Positions 27,120-36,277 of a stretch of 64,000 nt of DNA are shown in pieces. Made by a program: the position numbers and the translations under genes. Position 1 is the stretch's first letter, and every line of letters starts with the position of its first letter. Under the pieces are notes generated by a model. The model had not been told where the DNA came from and made no database searches. It worked only from the letters and a program-made list of their open reading frames with translations. Location of the stretch: NCBI RefSeq assembly GCF_049445795.1, contig NZ_JBMSDT010000006.1, forward strand, positions 186,001-250,000, written 5' to 3'. This DNA comes from Larkinella sp049445795. GTDB taxonomy: Bacteria; Bacteroidota; Bacteroidia; Cytophagales; Spirosomataceae.

Positions 27120-27902
27120 TTACCAAAACGAGGGTGTCGGATGCGAGGGCGATTTAGGCCGCTGGAAATAGCTGAGTAACCACACGATAGCCGCGATACT
27201 GGCCGCAATCGTAGCGACCAGCGGCACCGAACCGTTACCCTCCTGCCCAGCGGCAATCGCTGCGTACGCCCAGACGAACACCAGCAGGTACGAAAAACTC
27301 CGGATGCGGCTAAAGACAAACAGCCCGATGGTAAGTCCGGCAATGATCAGGATTTGTGCCCAAACCGGCCCGCTAATGCCCCAGCCGATCCAGCCGGTGG
27401 ATTCGAGCCAGACGCAGATGTTCGCGATAGTCGCCACCGTCACCCAGCCAAAATACAGGCCGAACGGCACACGGGCCAGCCATTGCTCGGCAGTCGGAAT
27501 ATTTGGTACGTTAAGTCGCAAACCGAGGTTGATACCAAAGAGCGTATACAGAATACCGGCGATGAACAGCACGGAGACGAACAGCCATTCGTTTTGAAAA
27601 ACCACCAGCCACAGGCTATTGAACAACCCATTCAGCATGACCAGCGGCCCGACGGCCCGGAAGCGCGGATTGGTACGTTGCGACGGCAGTGCCTGGTACA
27701 CGGCAAAACCAATCAGACCCAGGTAAATGACGCCCCAGATCGAAAAGGCAAAACCGGCGGGCGTGAAGCTGGTAAAATGTTTGTCGGAAACCTCCGCGTT
27801 GGTTTGTCCGCCAATCGGCAGGGCATTCGAGAGGTAGTTCATGACGATCGTGGAAACGATCACGAAAACGACCAGAAACTGACGAATTTTATCGCTTTTC
27901 AT
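27120..27902 (-). CDS. Tryptophan-rich TspO/MBR-like membrane protein
   Basis: A 260-residue integral membrane protein with about seven hydrophobic segments and many tryptophans. AGFAFSIWGVIYLGL and the later WVTVATIANICVW resemble the TspO/MBR family in the longer form found in Bacteroidota. TspO relatives bind porphyrins and other hydrophobic ligands; no ligand is proposed here. The ATG at 27902 is preferred to a TTG two codons upstream. Confidence 0.75.
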   Translation of the reverse strand: MKSDKIRQFLVVFVIVSTIVMNYLSNALPIGGQTNAEVSDKHFTSFTPAGFAFSIWGVIYLGLIGFAVYQALPSQRTNPRFRAVGPLVMLNGLFNSLWLVVFQNEWLFVSVLFIAGILYTLFGINLGLRLNVPNIPTAEQWLARVPFGLYFGWVTVATIANICVWLESTGWIGWGISGPVWAQILIIAGLTIGLFVFSRIRSFSYLLVFVWAYAAIAAGQEGNGSVPLVATIAASIAAIVWLLSYFQRPKSPSHPTPSFW

Positions 27903-27912
27903 ACACAAAAAA

Positions 27913-27994
27913 GTTTACGGTATACGGTTTTCGGTTTACTGTGGCTGACACGCGTCCTCCATTCCCGTAAACTGAAAACCGTATACCGTAAACC
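27913..27994. repeat. Heptad-built inverted repeat, GTTTACG word
   Basis: 27-nt arms (27913-27939 and 27967-27993) pair with one mismatch. The left arm reads GTTTACG, GTATACG, GTTTTCG, GTTTACT and the right arm the complementary heptads. It lies between the PorE-like gene's stop and the TspO-like gene's start, both on the minus strand. Confidence 0.85.
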
Positions 27995-28028
27995 TAAAAT
28001 CCAATGGCTTGTTCAGCCAGATGTTCGC

Positions 28029-30017
28029 TTAAAAGCCCAGAATCTTGAACTCTGTGCGCCGGTTGCGCTGGTGCTCGTCTTCGGTTTTGGCGTTTTTAAC
28101 GATCAACTGCGTTTCACCGTAGCCTTTTGCCTCCATGCGATCGGCCGCAATACCTTTCGACACAATGTAATCGACGGCGGCTTTGGCCCGGTTTTGCGAC
28201 AGACGCATATTATAGGCGTCGGGGGCGCGCACGTCGGTATGCGAGCTCAACTCGATTTTCAGTGTCGGGTTGTCCTTCAGGATCGTAACCAACTTATCGA
28301 GTTCCTCGGCGGCATCGGGCCGGATGTTGTACTTATCCAGATCGTAATAAATGTTTTCGAGCACGAAGGTTTTGCCCAGCGACACTTTATCGAGCAGGAT
28401 CGGTACTTCGAAGGTTGTATCGGTTTCCGCTTTTTTCAGGAAAATCGGCGGAATGCTGCGGCCCTGCATCGTAAACTGTTCGCGTTTGGTCAGGTAACCC
28501 GGCCGCTCGACCAGAATCGTGTAGTCTTTCCCTTCCTGGAGGGGGTATTTGCCAAACTTGCCGGGATCGCCCGTGAGGGCTTCGGCAATCGGCGTTCCGG
28601 AGCCGTCTTCGATGATGCTCACCTTAGCCGAATCGAGCGGAGCCTGCGGAGAGGCATTTTCCGAAACCGTACCGGCGATGAAATACCGCACCCGCTTGGG
28701 TGTTTCGGTTGGCGTGTTGGTTGCAATCGGCGGGTTTTCCGTGGTGGTTTCCGAATCGTCGAAGTAGTAAATATCGTCGTCGCCCTTGCCGCCTTCGCGG
28801 TTCGACGCAAAATAGCCTTTGTGGTTATCGATCAGCATCAGGCCGAAATCATCCGCCGGGGAGTTGATCGGAACGCCCAGGTTTTCGACGGAAATGATGC
28901 CCTGCGAACGGGTGGCAACGAAAATGTCGAGTTTGCCCAAACCGGGATGCCCGTCGGAGGCAAAATAGAGCTTGCCGTCGGCGGCCACGTACGGAAACAT
29001 TTCGTCGCCCGGCGTGTTGATGTCGCGGCCCATGTTGACCGGGCGACTAAACCGGCCCGACGCGTCCATGTTGGTCCGGTACAGGTCGATACCGCCCACG
29101 CTTCCGGCACGGTTGGAGGCAAAGTAGAGCGTTTTACCGTCGGCCGAGAACGCCGGGCTGCCATCCCAGGCTGTCGAGTCGCTGATCGGTAGCCGAATGG
29201 GCTCGCTCCAGGTATTGTCCGTCAACCGGCTCAGGTACAGATCGACATCCAGACCGCCTTTGCGTTTGCCGTTGTTGCCCCGGGCAAAAATCATGGTTTT
29301 ACCGTCTTTCGAGAAGGCCGGCGTGCCTTCGTTGGCGTCTTCTTTGAAGATGTTTGGGCTGAACTTCTCCGGATTGTTACCGGTTTCATCCGGTTTCTGA
29401 CCGAGCTTGATTTTGTACAAACCGGTCATCGGCAAGCCGTTGTTCTTGTAGACTTTCTCTTTTCGGGAAGAGGTAAATACCAGTTCATCCCCGCGAATAA
29501 CCGGCGAGTACTCCGAACCCGGTGAGTTCAGGTTGCCGATGTTTTTGGGTTGGTACGCAATTTTTTTCTGGTTGATGACCTCAATGGCCCGCAGCGTCTC
29601 GGCTTCGCGCCGGGCTTTTTCCAGGTTGACCTTACTGCCCGGTTTCGATGCAACATACTGATCCAGTTGGGTCAGGGCATCGGCGTATCGACCCTGCGCT
29701 TTCAGCGCGTAGGCGAAGTACATTTTGGCATTCGACTCCTGAATACCGGCTTCGATGGCTTTCTGGTAAAACGGAGCGGCCTGCGGAAACCGGTTCGACA
29801 GGCGGTAGGATTCGGCCAGCAGGTAGTTCAGCCGGGCCGCGTCTTCCACCCCTTTGCCGTTGGCGGCTTTCTGTAAATTCTCGATTGCGAGGTTGTATTC
29901 TCCCTGTTCGAATTGCCGAACGCCTTTTTTATAGACCTGCATGGCGGAATTGCATCCAGCCAACCCTACGGCCAGCCCCAGCGCCACCAGCAGGGAATAG
30001 GAGGTACTGATTTTCAT
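28029..30017 (-). CDS. PorE-like outer-membrane lipoprotein (TPR, PD40 propeller, CRD, OmpA)
   Basis: A 662-residue lipoprotein (C22 in GLAGC). Domains in order: TPR-like repeats (about 28-135), WD40-like PD40 repeats (about 165-430, e.g. GTPAFSKDGKTMIFA, GSPAFSADGKTLYFAS), a carboxypeptidase-regulatory-like fold (about 450-540), and an OmpA peptidoglycan-binding domain (about 545-662, SSHTDVRAPDAYNMRLSQNRA). This order is that of PorE, a type IX secretion component that anchors the machine to peptidoglycan. Several paralogues with this order exist in Cytophagales, so the assignment to the secretion system is likely but not certain. Confidence 0.82.
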   Translation of the reverse strand: MKISTSYSLLVALGLAVGLAGCNSAMQVYKKGVRQFEQGEYNLAIENLQKAANGKGVEDAARLNYLLAESYRLSNRFPQAAPFYQKAIEAGIQESNAKMYFAYALKAQGRYADALTQLDQYVASKPGSKVNLEKARREAETLRAIEVINQKKIAYQPKNIGNLNSPGSEYSPVIRGDELVFTSSRKEKVYKNNGLPMTGLYKIKLGQKPDETGNNPEKFSPNIFKEDANEGTPAFSKDGKTMIFARGNNGKRKGGLDVDLYLSRLTDNTWSEPIRLPISDSTAWDGSPAFSADGKTLYFASNRAGSVGGIDLYRTNMDASGRFSRPVNMGRDINTPGDEMFPYVAADGKLYFASDGHPGLGKLDIFVATRSQGIISVENLGVPINSPADDFGLMLIDNHKGYFASNREGGKGDDDIYYFDDSETTTENPPIATNTPTETPKRVRYFIAGTVSENASPQAPLDSAKVSIIEDGSGTPIAEALTGDPGKFGKYPLQEGKDYTILVERPGYLTKREQFTMQGRSIPPIFLKKAETDTTFEVPILLDKVSLGKTFVLENIYYDLDKYNIRPDAAEELDKLVTILKDNPTLKIELSSHTDVRAPDAYNMRLSQNRAKAAVDYIVSKGIAADRMEAKGYGETQLIVKNAKTEDEHQRNRRTEFKILGF

Positions 30018-30024
30018 AGAAGTA

Positions 30025-30116
30025 GTTAATGGTTTCTAGTTTATCGTTTATAGTCGAAGGAGTCGCTTAAAAAATCAGCCGTTCGCTCTGAAAACTATAA
30101 ACCGTAAACTATAAAC
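30025..30116. repeat. Heptad-built inverted repeat, GTTTATN word (copy 2)
   Basis: The left arm has units GTTAATG, GTTTCTA, GTTTATC, GTTTATA (30025-30052). The right arm has TATAAAC, CGTAAAC, TATAAAC (30096-30116). Twenty-three paired positions have three mismatches. The right arm is nearly the same word as that of the hairpin between susC and susD. Confidence 0.75.
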
Positions 30117-30242
30117 TGATTTTAACGGATATGCTGAGTTTGTCGCCAAGTTAACGATTTATCGTTTGGCTCTACATTTTAACGAACGGAAGTTGATTTT
30201 ATTGGCGGAAAACCGGGTTTCAACCCGACCGGATTGAAACGA

Positions 30243-30273
30243 AAAATCCCGCCGGGAGCGGGCGGGATTTTTA
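30243..30273. terminator. Orphan terminator-like hairpin
   Basis: The stem AATCCCGCC / GGCGGGATT with A-rich left and T-rich right flanks looks like a bidirectional intrinsic terminator, but it stands between two divergent genes. Confidence 0.6.
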
Positions 30274-30481
30274 TAAGTAAGCTGCAATTGAATAGAAAAC
30301 GCCTGAGTGGGGCAAATAGTTTAGTGGTTGAAAAATAACGGTATTATTTTCCAAATTAATTGCCGATTATTGGAATCCTGCTTAAAAACCGGCTTGAATG
30401 ATTAATCTGGCCCTAAAAAAGAACCGAATAAGTCAGTCCGATGTCCCGAAGAAAACATGAAAAGGTTCGGTCCGGAAAACT

Positions 30482-30489
30482 TATCTTTG
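30482..30489 (+). promoter_or_regulatory. -7 promoter element TATCTTTG of the flippase gene
   Basis: An exact TAnnTTTG match 15 nt upstream of the ATG, implying a very short leader. Confidence 0.6.
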
Positions 30490-30504
30490 CCGGAACGCAA
30501 CCAT

Positions 30505-32052
30505 ATGAGTGGATTTAAAAAATTAGCGAGCGATACCGCTCTGTACGGAATCAGCACCATTCTTGGGCGGATGCTGTACTGGCTGATGGTGCCGTTGCAC
30601 ACCCGGGTTTTCGAGCGGACCGGGGCGCTGGCTTCCAACGTCGAATTGTTCTCCTACATCCCGGTTCTGCTGCTGTTGTACACCCTCAGTCTGGAAACGG
30701 CTTTCTTCCGGTATGCGTCCCGGCAAAAGGAAGATCGGCAGAAAGTGTTCAACGAAACCTTGAGTATCGTGCTGACAATCAGTGTGGTGGTGACTTCGCT
30801 GATTGTGCTGCTCTCTTCTCAGATTGCCGACTGGCTCGACTACCCCGGTCAGCAGTTATTCATTACCTGGGTGGCCCTGATTGCGGCTACCGATGCCATC
30901 GTGGCCATTCCGTTTGCCCGGCTGCGGATCGAGAACAAGGCGCGGCATTTCGTGAAAACCAAGCTGATCAACGTCGCGCTGAATGTGGGCCTGAACGTCT
31001 TCTTTCTGGTTGTCTGTCCGCAGATTTACAACGGCGAATACCTGCTTTTCCTGCAACCTTTTGTCGATCTCTTCTATGATCCGTCGATTGGTCCCGGGTA
31101 TATTTTCCTGGCGAATCTGATTGCCAATCTGATTTACTTTCCGCTGTTGTGGAAGTCGTTTTCGGGCTTCCGGTTTCAGCTTGATAAACCGCAGGTGCAA
31201 GTCCTGTTGGCGTATTCATTTCCGCTGATGCTCACCACGCTGGCCGGTAACATCAACATGCTGACCGACCGCTGGTTTCTGCGTCCGTTGCTACCGGAAG
31301 GTTTCTATCCGGGCCTGACCTCGGAGGATGCGCTCGGAATTTACGGAAACTGCTACAAGCTTTCCGTCTTCATGGCGCTGGCGATTCAGTCGTTCAAGTT
31401 TGCGGCCGATCCATTCTTTTTTTCCCGCGCCGAAGATAAAAATGCCCCCGGTTTGCTGGCGGAGGTCAACAAATGGTTCATCATCGTCTGTGTGATGATC
31501 TGGGTCGGTATCAGTCTGAATCTCGACTGGATCGGCCTGTTCATCGGCCGGACCTACCGGCAGGGGCTGGATGTGGTGCCGCTGCTGCTGCTGGCCAACC
31601 TCGTGCTGGGCGTGTATTACAACATTGCGTTCTGGTTCAAACTCAGTGACAAAACCGCCTACGGAACCGGTATCACGGCCTTGGGCGCTGCCGTGACGGT
31701 GGTGCTGAACGTGCTGCTGATTCCGATCATGGGTTACATGGGTTGCGCGGTGGCGTACCTGGCGTCGAGCGTTGTGATGTGCGTGACCTGTTACGTGCTC
31801 GGCGAAAAACATTACCCCGTTCCGTACGATGTGTCGTCGGCGCTGATCTACATCCTGAGCGGGGGGCTGCTGATTTACATCGCTTCCCAGATCGAGATTT
31901 CGAACCTCTGGATTTCGGTGCCATATCACCTGGTCTTGTTCCTGCTGTACGGGGCTACCATGCTGGTGATGGAGCGGAAAACGTTTGTGCCGCTGCTGGC
32001 GCGGGTCAGAAACCGGGGAAATAAAATTGTGCCCGAATCAGGCGGAGAATAA
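30505..32052 (+). CDS. Polysaccharide flippase (Wzx/MOP superfamily)
   Basis: From ATG at 30505 the protein has 515 residues and about 12-14 hydrophobic segments, beginning with SGFKKLASDTALYGISTILGR, typical of the polysaccharide-biosynthesis branch of the MOP exporters. It would translocate lipid-linked oligosaccharides across the inner membrane. No glycosyltransferases are beside it. An upstream TTG would overlap the -7 element, so the ATG is favoured. Confidence 0.88.
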   Translation: MSGFKKLASDTALYGISTILGRMLYWLMVPLHTRVFERTGALASNVELFSYIPVLLLLYTLSLETAFFRYASRQKEDRQKVFNETLSIVLTISVVVTSLIVLLSSQIADWLDYPGQQLFITWVALIAATDAIVAIPFARLRIENKARHFVKTKLINVALNVGLNVFFLVVCPQIYNGEYLLFLQPFVDLFYDPSIGPGYIFLANLIANLIYFPLLWKSFSGFRFQLDKPQVQVLLAYSFPLMLTTLAGNINMLTDRWFLRPLLPEGFYPGLTSEDALGIYGNCYKLSVFMALAIQSFKFAADPFFFSRAEDKNAPGLLAEVNKWFIIVCVMIWVGISLNLDWIGLFIGRTYRQGLDVVPLLLLANLVLGVYYNIAFWFKLSDKTAYGTGITALGAAVTVVLNVLLIPIMGYMGCAVAYLASSVVMCVTCYVLGEKHYPVPYDVSSALIYILSGGLLIYIASQIEISNLWISVPYHLVLFLLYGATMLVMERKTFVPLLARVRNRGNKIVPESGGE

Positions 32053-32411
32053 AGAGGCTGCGGTTCCGAACCCGGCAATCGCAACGGATTGAATCCCCGG
32101 ATGGCTATTCCCATAAATCGCTGACAGGCAGGATGATATTTACTACTGCTATTAAATAGTTACTTCATTTACGGTTCTTTAACCGTTTCCTAAATTCCGG
32201 CGAGCCGCTTACTAAATACCTCATCGGTATACTGCCTTCGTATTGCTAACATTATACGGACAAGCCTGCCGGAATCCTCTGTTGTCTGGCAGGGCTACCT
32301 GTGGAGATTAGATTCCACTCAGTCGACAAGCGCTACGGTTTGCCGGTTTTTTTGCCGGTTTCGTTAAGCTCATTCACAGAAAGCAGTTCAGATCGATTTA
32401 CCGCTCGTTAC
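32053..32411. other. 359-nt intergenic region before the small lipoprotein
   Basis: No gene, no strong hairpin and no exact TAnnTTTG element were found. The reading frame of the next gene is open through part of it (from 32301), but that extension lacks a signal peptide and any recognisable feature. Confidence 0.4.
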
Positions 32412-32729
32412 ATGAAGAATTTGCACCAGGCCCTTGTCCTTATTCTCCTTCTTTTCGCAGCAACCAGTTGTATGACTACGCGGGTAGCGGCCAATTACGA
32501 CAGCGATTCCGTAAAACCGCACAGGGCAACGAAAACGGCGTTTCTCTGGGGGATTGTCCAGCCCAAGGACGTACCGGCCCAGTGCGAATCGAAAGCCATC
32601 TGCAAAGTAAGCACCAAAACTAACCTGGGGTATATCCTGATTTCGGCTGTTACCCTCGGGATTGTCGTGCCCCAGCGGCTCATCTGGGAATGCTGCCCCC
32701 CGGTTGAGCGGGAGGAAATTATCCGATAA
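32412..32729 (+). CDS. Small lipoprotein, Bor/Iss-like
   Basis: The 105-residue protein has a lipoprotein signal (FAATSC, C20). The mature part, with FLWGIVQPKDV, a cysteine pair, then LGYILISAVTLGIVVPQRL and a terminal CC, resembles in layout the Bor/Iss family of small outer-membrane lipoproteins; similarity is weak and judged by eye. The ATG at 32412 is chosen because it starts the signal peptide. It lies 21 nt before the flavoprotein gene, so the two may form an operon. Confidence 0.65.
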   Translation: MKNLHQALVLILLLFAATSCMTTRVAANYDSDSVKPHRATKTAFLWGIVQPKDVPAQCESKAICKVSTKTNLGYILISAVTLGIVVPQRLIWECCPPVEREEIIR

Positions 32730-32750
32730 CCCCCTAAATCCTTTCTTCAC

Positions 32751-34403
32751 ATGGACCTGCCGTTAGGAATTAAACCCCTGTCGTTTGAAGCGGAGGGCTG
32801 GACGTTTACCAATGCGCACGCAAACTTCCGCCAGAAACTGAAAAAAGGAAGCAGTTTCGAACTCACCGTTTCTGATCCGGAGTTCAAAGCAACGTATACC
32901 ACCTTCAAAGACAGGTACAACAAAACGACGGAGAACATTCAGTGGCTGATTCAATACGCCATCGACCATCAAATCCGGCTCAGGGCGATGGGCAGTGGCT
33001 GGTCGTTCAGCAAAGTTGCCGTTTGCGAAGATGGGATTATCAATACGAAAAAACTTCGGTTAAAGGCGCAACTGGCGGCTTCGCAACTGGCACCGGCTTA
33101 CCTGGATCAGGGTGGTGACCCGACCAATCTGCTGTTTGCCCAGTGTGGCAATTCAATCATCGAGGTCAATGATTTGCTGGAAAAAGAGCGCCAACCCGCT
33201 AAATCGTTACGGGCCTCCGGAGGGAGTAACGGGCAAACCATCGTCGGGGCTTTTTCGACGGGTACGCACGGAGCCGCTTTCAAGTTTGGTCCGCTCGCCA
33301 ACTTCATCGTTGGGATGCACCTGATTGTCGGTCCCGACCGGCATGTATGGCTGGAGCGGGCTTCGTATCCCGTGACCTCCCCGGCTTTCCACGACTGGAT
33401 CAGGGCGGAAGTCATCCGGGATGACGAGTTGTTTCACTCCGCCCTGGTGAGTTTCGGCAGTTTCGGGTTTATCCACAGCGTCCTGCTGGAGGTCGAGCCG
33501 GTTTTTCTGCTGGAACAGGAATTCAAAACGATTCCCTACGACGAGGCCCTAGAGACCATGATCCTCACCGGCGACTTCTCGGCGATAGCGCCCCGATTGA
33601 AGTACCCACTTCCGCAAATCAACGACACGCTGTATCACCTGGAACTGGCGATCAACCCGCATCATTTCAAAAAAGGTGATCCTGATCAGGGCGCTTATTT
33701 GCGAGTAATGTACAAGCAGCCTTACCGAACGGATTACGTGCCGTTTAAACCGGAAACCGAAGGGTATACGTACGGCGATGATGTGCTGGGGCTGATGCAG
33801 ACGATACTGGATAAAATCGAAGTGCTGCCGGGAAAGCTGGAAGTCAAGTTGATCCCGAAGCTGGTGAACTCGCTTTTTAAACTGGCTTACGACCGGCCAG
33901 CAACCGCGATGGGGACCGTTGGCGAGACGTTCCGGAACACAATTTTCAGGGGGAAATTGTTCAGCGCCGGGTTTGCGTTCGACCGAAAAGACATTCCGCA
34001 GCTCATCGATCTGATTCTGGCCATCAACCACCAGCGGCCCTTTGCCGGTGTGATGGCCATGCGTTTTGTGAAGGGAACGCTGGCCACGCTCGGGTTTACG
34101 CGCTTCGACAACACCTGCGTTTTGGAACTGGATGGGGCGGATACCAAAAGCAACCACGAGTTTGTCCGACTCCTGGCCGAGACGGTCGAAGCGCAAGAGA
34201 TTCCGTATGCTGTACACTGGGGTAAAATCACGACCATGCTCACACCGGAACGGGTCCGGAAAATGTATGGCGATCAGGCGGTTGATCGCTGGCTCCGGCA
34301 CCGCGCCCAGTTGTTGTCGGAACCGGTCCGGAAAGTATTCATGAACGGTTTTCTGGAAACCTGCGGACTCGATCAGACGCCGTCAGAACCGATTCATACC
34401 TGA
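32751..34403 (+). CDS. FAD-linked oxidase, aldonolactone-oxidase-like (VAO family)
   Basis: A 550-residue flavoprotein with a PCMH-type FAD domain: RAMGSGWSFS near 85-94 and GGSNGQTIVGAFSTGTHGA near 155-175. The rest resembles the D-arabinono-1,4-lactone oxidase group, which oxidises sugar lactones or alditols using oxygen. There is no signal peptide, so it is probably cytoplasmic. The exact substrate is not known. It follows the small lipoprotein gene closely and is convergent with mlaF. Confidence 0.82.
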   Translation: MDLPLGIKPLSFEAEGWTFTNAHANFRQKLKKGSSFELTVSDPEFKATYTTFKDRYNKTTENIQWLIQYAIDHQIRLRAMGSGWSFSKVAVCEDGIINTKKLRLKAQLAASQLAPAYLDQGGDPTNLLFAQCGNSIIEVNDLLEKERQPAKSLRASGGSNGQTIVGAFSTGTHGAAFKFGPLANFIVGMHLIVGPDRHVWLERASYPVTSPAFHDWIRAEVIRDDELFHSALVSFGSFGFIHSVLLEVEPVFLLEQEFKTIPYDEALETMILTGDFSAIAPRLKYPLPQINDTLYHLELAINPHHFKKGDPDQGAYLRVMYKQPYRTDYVPFKPETEGYTYGDDVLGLMQTILDKIEVLPGKLEVKLIPKLVNSLFKLAYDRPATAMGTVGETFRNTIFRGKLFSAGFAFDRKDIPQLIDLILAINHQRPFAGVMAMRFVKGTLATLGFTRFDNTCVLELDGADTKSNHEFVRLLAETVEAQEIPYAVHWGKITTMLTPERVRKMYGDQAVDRWLRHRAQLLSEPVRKVFMNGFLETCGLDQTPSEPIHT

Positions 34404-34547
34404 GCTATTCCCTGAGTTAAGAGTGCTGTTTGACAATCCGCGCGGGCCAATCGGCTCCGTTCTGTCGCATATACTCATGAGCCGAAGTGGGCCGAAAGTC
34501 GGTACAGGGTGGAATTGATTACAAACCGACCCAGGAAATCGGAATTT

Positions 34548-35294
34548 TCAGGACTGTGTATCCCGCAGCAACTTGTTGGCGTAAATGAACTCATTGAGTT
34601 CGGCGACCTTCGAGTTGGTGATGGTGGCGCTGGTGCCTTCCCACATTTTTTTGCCTTTGTAGAGAAACATGATTTTCTCGCCGATTTCCATCATGGAGTT
34701 CATGTCGTGGGTAATTACGATGGTCGTAATTTTGAACTCGTCGGTAATTTCACGGATCAGTTCGTCGATCTTGATGGAGGTCAGCGGATCAAGACCGGAG
34801 TTGGGTTCATCGCAGAACAGGTATTTGGGGTTCATGACGATGGCCCGGGCAATGCCGACGCGTTTTTTCATTCCCCCGCTAATTTCCGACGGCATTCGGT
34901 CAGCAGCCGCTTCGAGCCCCACCCGTTGCAGACAGAACTGCGCCCGGTCTTTCTTTTCGGCTGCTGACATATCCGTAAGCATGTCGAGCGGAAACTGCAC
35001 ATTCTCCAGCACGGTTTTCGAATCGAACAGTGCACCGCCCTGGAACAGAACACCCATTTCGCGCCGGATGGCTTTCTGGGTTTCCTGGTCGCCGTTTAGA
35101 AAGTCGCGACCGTCGTACAACACCTGCCCCACTTCGGGTTTGACCAGGCCGATCATGCACTTGAGCAGGACGCTTTTCCCGGTTCCGCTGCCGCCAATAA
35201 TCAGGCTGGTGTCGCCGGGCAGAAACTTCCCCGAAATTCCCGCCAAAACCGTCCGTTCGCCGAAGGTTTTCTGAATATCTTTAATTTCAATCAT
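34548..35294 (-). CDS. MlaF-type ABC transporter ATPase
   Basis: A 248-residue ABC ATPase with Walker A GGSGTGKS (34-41), signature SGGMKKR (about 136-142) and Walker B LFCDEPNSGLDP. SGGMKKR is typical of MlaF/Mkl proteins, which power phospholipid transport between the membranes with MlaE. The MlaE permease gene lies upstream; an MlaD-type lipid-binding protein is expected but not in the window. A 34404-34547 spacer with a weak imperfect hairpin separates it from the convergent flavoprotein. Confidence 0.9.
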   Translation of the reverse strand: MIEIKDIQKTFGERTVLAGISGKFLPGDTSLIIGGSGTGKSVLLKCMIGLVKPEVGQVLYDGRDFLNGDQETQKAIRREMGVLFQGGALFDSKTVLENVQFPLDMLTDMSAAEKKDRAQFCLQRVGLEAAADRMPSEISGGMKKRVGIARAIVMNPKYLFCDEPNSGLDPLTSIKIDELIREITDEFKITTIVITHDMNSMMEIGEKIMFLYKGKKMWEGTSATITNSKVAELNEFIYANKLLRDTQS

Positions 35295-35307
35295 GATGCT
35301 TGAGCTG

Positions 35308-35391
35308 TTACACAGAGTTAATCAGAGGTGATCAGAGTTACGCAGGGTTTTCTCTGATTATCCCTGATAAGCTCTGATTAACTCTGTGTAA
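35308..35391. repeat. Decad-built inverted repeat between mlaE and mlaF
   Basis: The left arm has 10-nt units ending CAGAG/CAGGG (35308-35347) and the right arm 10-nt units starting CTCTGAT/CCCTGAT (35351-35390). The outer 20 nt pair perfectly. The word is that of the purH leader hairpin at 22846-22942. Confidence 0.85.
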
Positions 35392-35402
35392 TAACGATAA
35401 AC

Positions 35403-36215
35403 TCATAACAACAACTGCGCGAGTAAAAAATCCGCGGCCAGGACGGCGATGCAGCTATTGGTCACAGCCGCCGTTGATGCCTGTCCGACTTCCAGTGCCC
35501 CGCCCGAAGTGTAATAGCCTTTAAACGACGAAATGGTCGAAATCAGAAACGCAAACACCACCGATTTAATTAGCGCGAAGGTGACATTGAACGGGTTAAA
35601 ATCGGAACGAAGGCCGTAGATATATTCTTCCGACGTAATAAGTTTGGCGGCTGTTCCGGCAATATAACCGCCATAAATCGACAAAAAACCGGACAAAATC
35701 ACCAGCATCGGAAAGGTGATCATGGAGGCCAGCACTTTGGGCAGGACCAGGTACGAGCTGGAGTTGATGCCCATAACCTCCAGGGCATCAATTTGTTCTG
35801 TAATGCGCATCGTGCCCAAACCGCCCGCAATGTTGGAGCCGACTTTTCCCGACAGCACCACGCAGGTTATGGTAGGAGCCAGTTCCAGCACGGTCATATC
35901 GCGGACAATCAGCGAAATAATATACGTGGGTACAAACGGGCTGACCATATTATAAGCCGTCTGCACACAGGTTACGGCGCCGATGAAGGTCGAGACAATG
36001 GAAACGATGAAGACGGAGTTGATGCCAATTTGGATGCATTCGTCCAGAACCAGCTTGGTGTAAACCCCAAATTTTTCACGGTCCCGAAAGAGGGAGCCCA
36101 GGAAGATAAAATAACGACCGAGATAATGCATGACCGCAAATAACAACAAAACTACGGTAAAGATAGAACGGTTTTGTGCGTATCTTGCCAAAAACATTCC
36201 GGAGTCGATAGTCAT
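35403..36215 (-). CDS. MlaE-family ABC transporter permease
   Basis: A 270-residue membrane protein with five to six helices and the MlaE family core (VGSNIAGGLGTMRITEQIDALEVMGI region, about 150-175). It forms the membrane channel of the retrograde phospholipid transporter with the downstream ATPase. A decad hairpin fills the 108-nt gap between the two genes. Confidence 0.92.
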   Translation of the reverse strand: MTIDSGMFLARYAQNRSIFTVVLLLFAVMHYLGRYFIFLGSLFRDREKFGVYTKLVLDECIQIGINSVFIVSIVSTFIGAVTCVQTAYNMVSPFVPTYIISLIVRDMTVLELAPTITCVVLSGKVGSNIAGGLGTMRITEQIDALEVMGINSSSYLVLPKVLASMITFPMLVILSGFLSIYGGYIAGTAAKLITSEEYIYGLRSDFNPFNVTFALIKSVVFAFLISTISSFKGYYTSGGALEVGQASTAAVTNSCIAVLAADFLLAQLLL

Positions 36216-36277
36216 ATAAACCCAATCAGGCGTATTTCGTATAGATTGGCGGAGGCTAATGACCGTTGGCTAATTCT

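Larger units (their letters stand above)
30018..30504. other. Divergent 487-nt intergenic region, PorE-like / flippase
   Basis: It holds a heptad hairpin next to the PorE-like start, a terminator-like hairpin at 30243-30273 with no obvious gene to terminate, and a TATCTTTG promoter element just before the flippase. No protein-coding gene is supported; a small RNA ending at the hairpin is possible. Confidence 0.5.

Noticed and set aside
27354..29192. A 612-codon open frame on the plus strand
   Set aside because: It is antisense to the TspO-like and PorE-like genes, whose domains are clear. The frame has no recognisable domain and stays open because of the codon bias of the real genes.
34404..34547. 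Another intergenic hairpin between the flavoprotein and mlaF
   Set aside because: CGGGCCAATCGGCTC and a later complement pair only imperfectly, with no period and no second copy, so it is not listed with the others.
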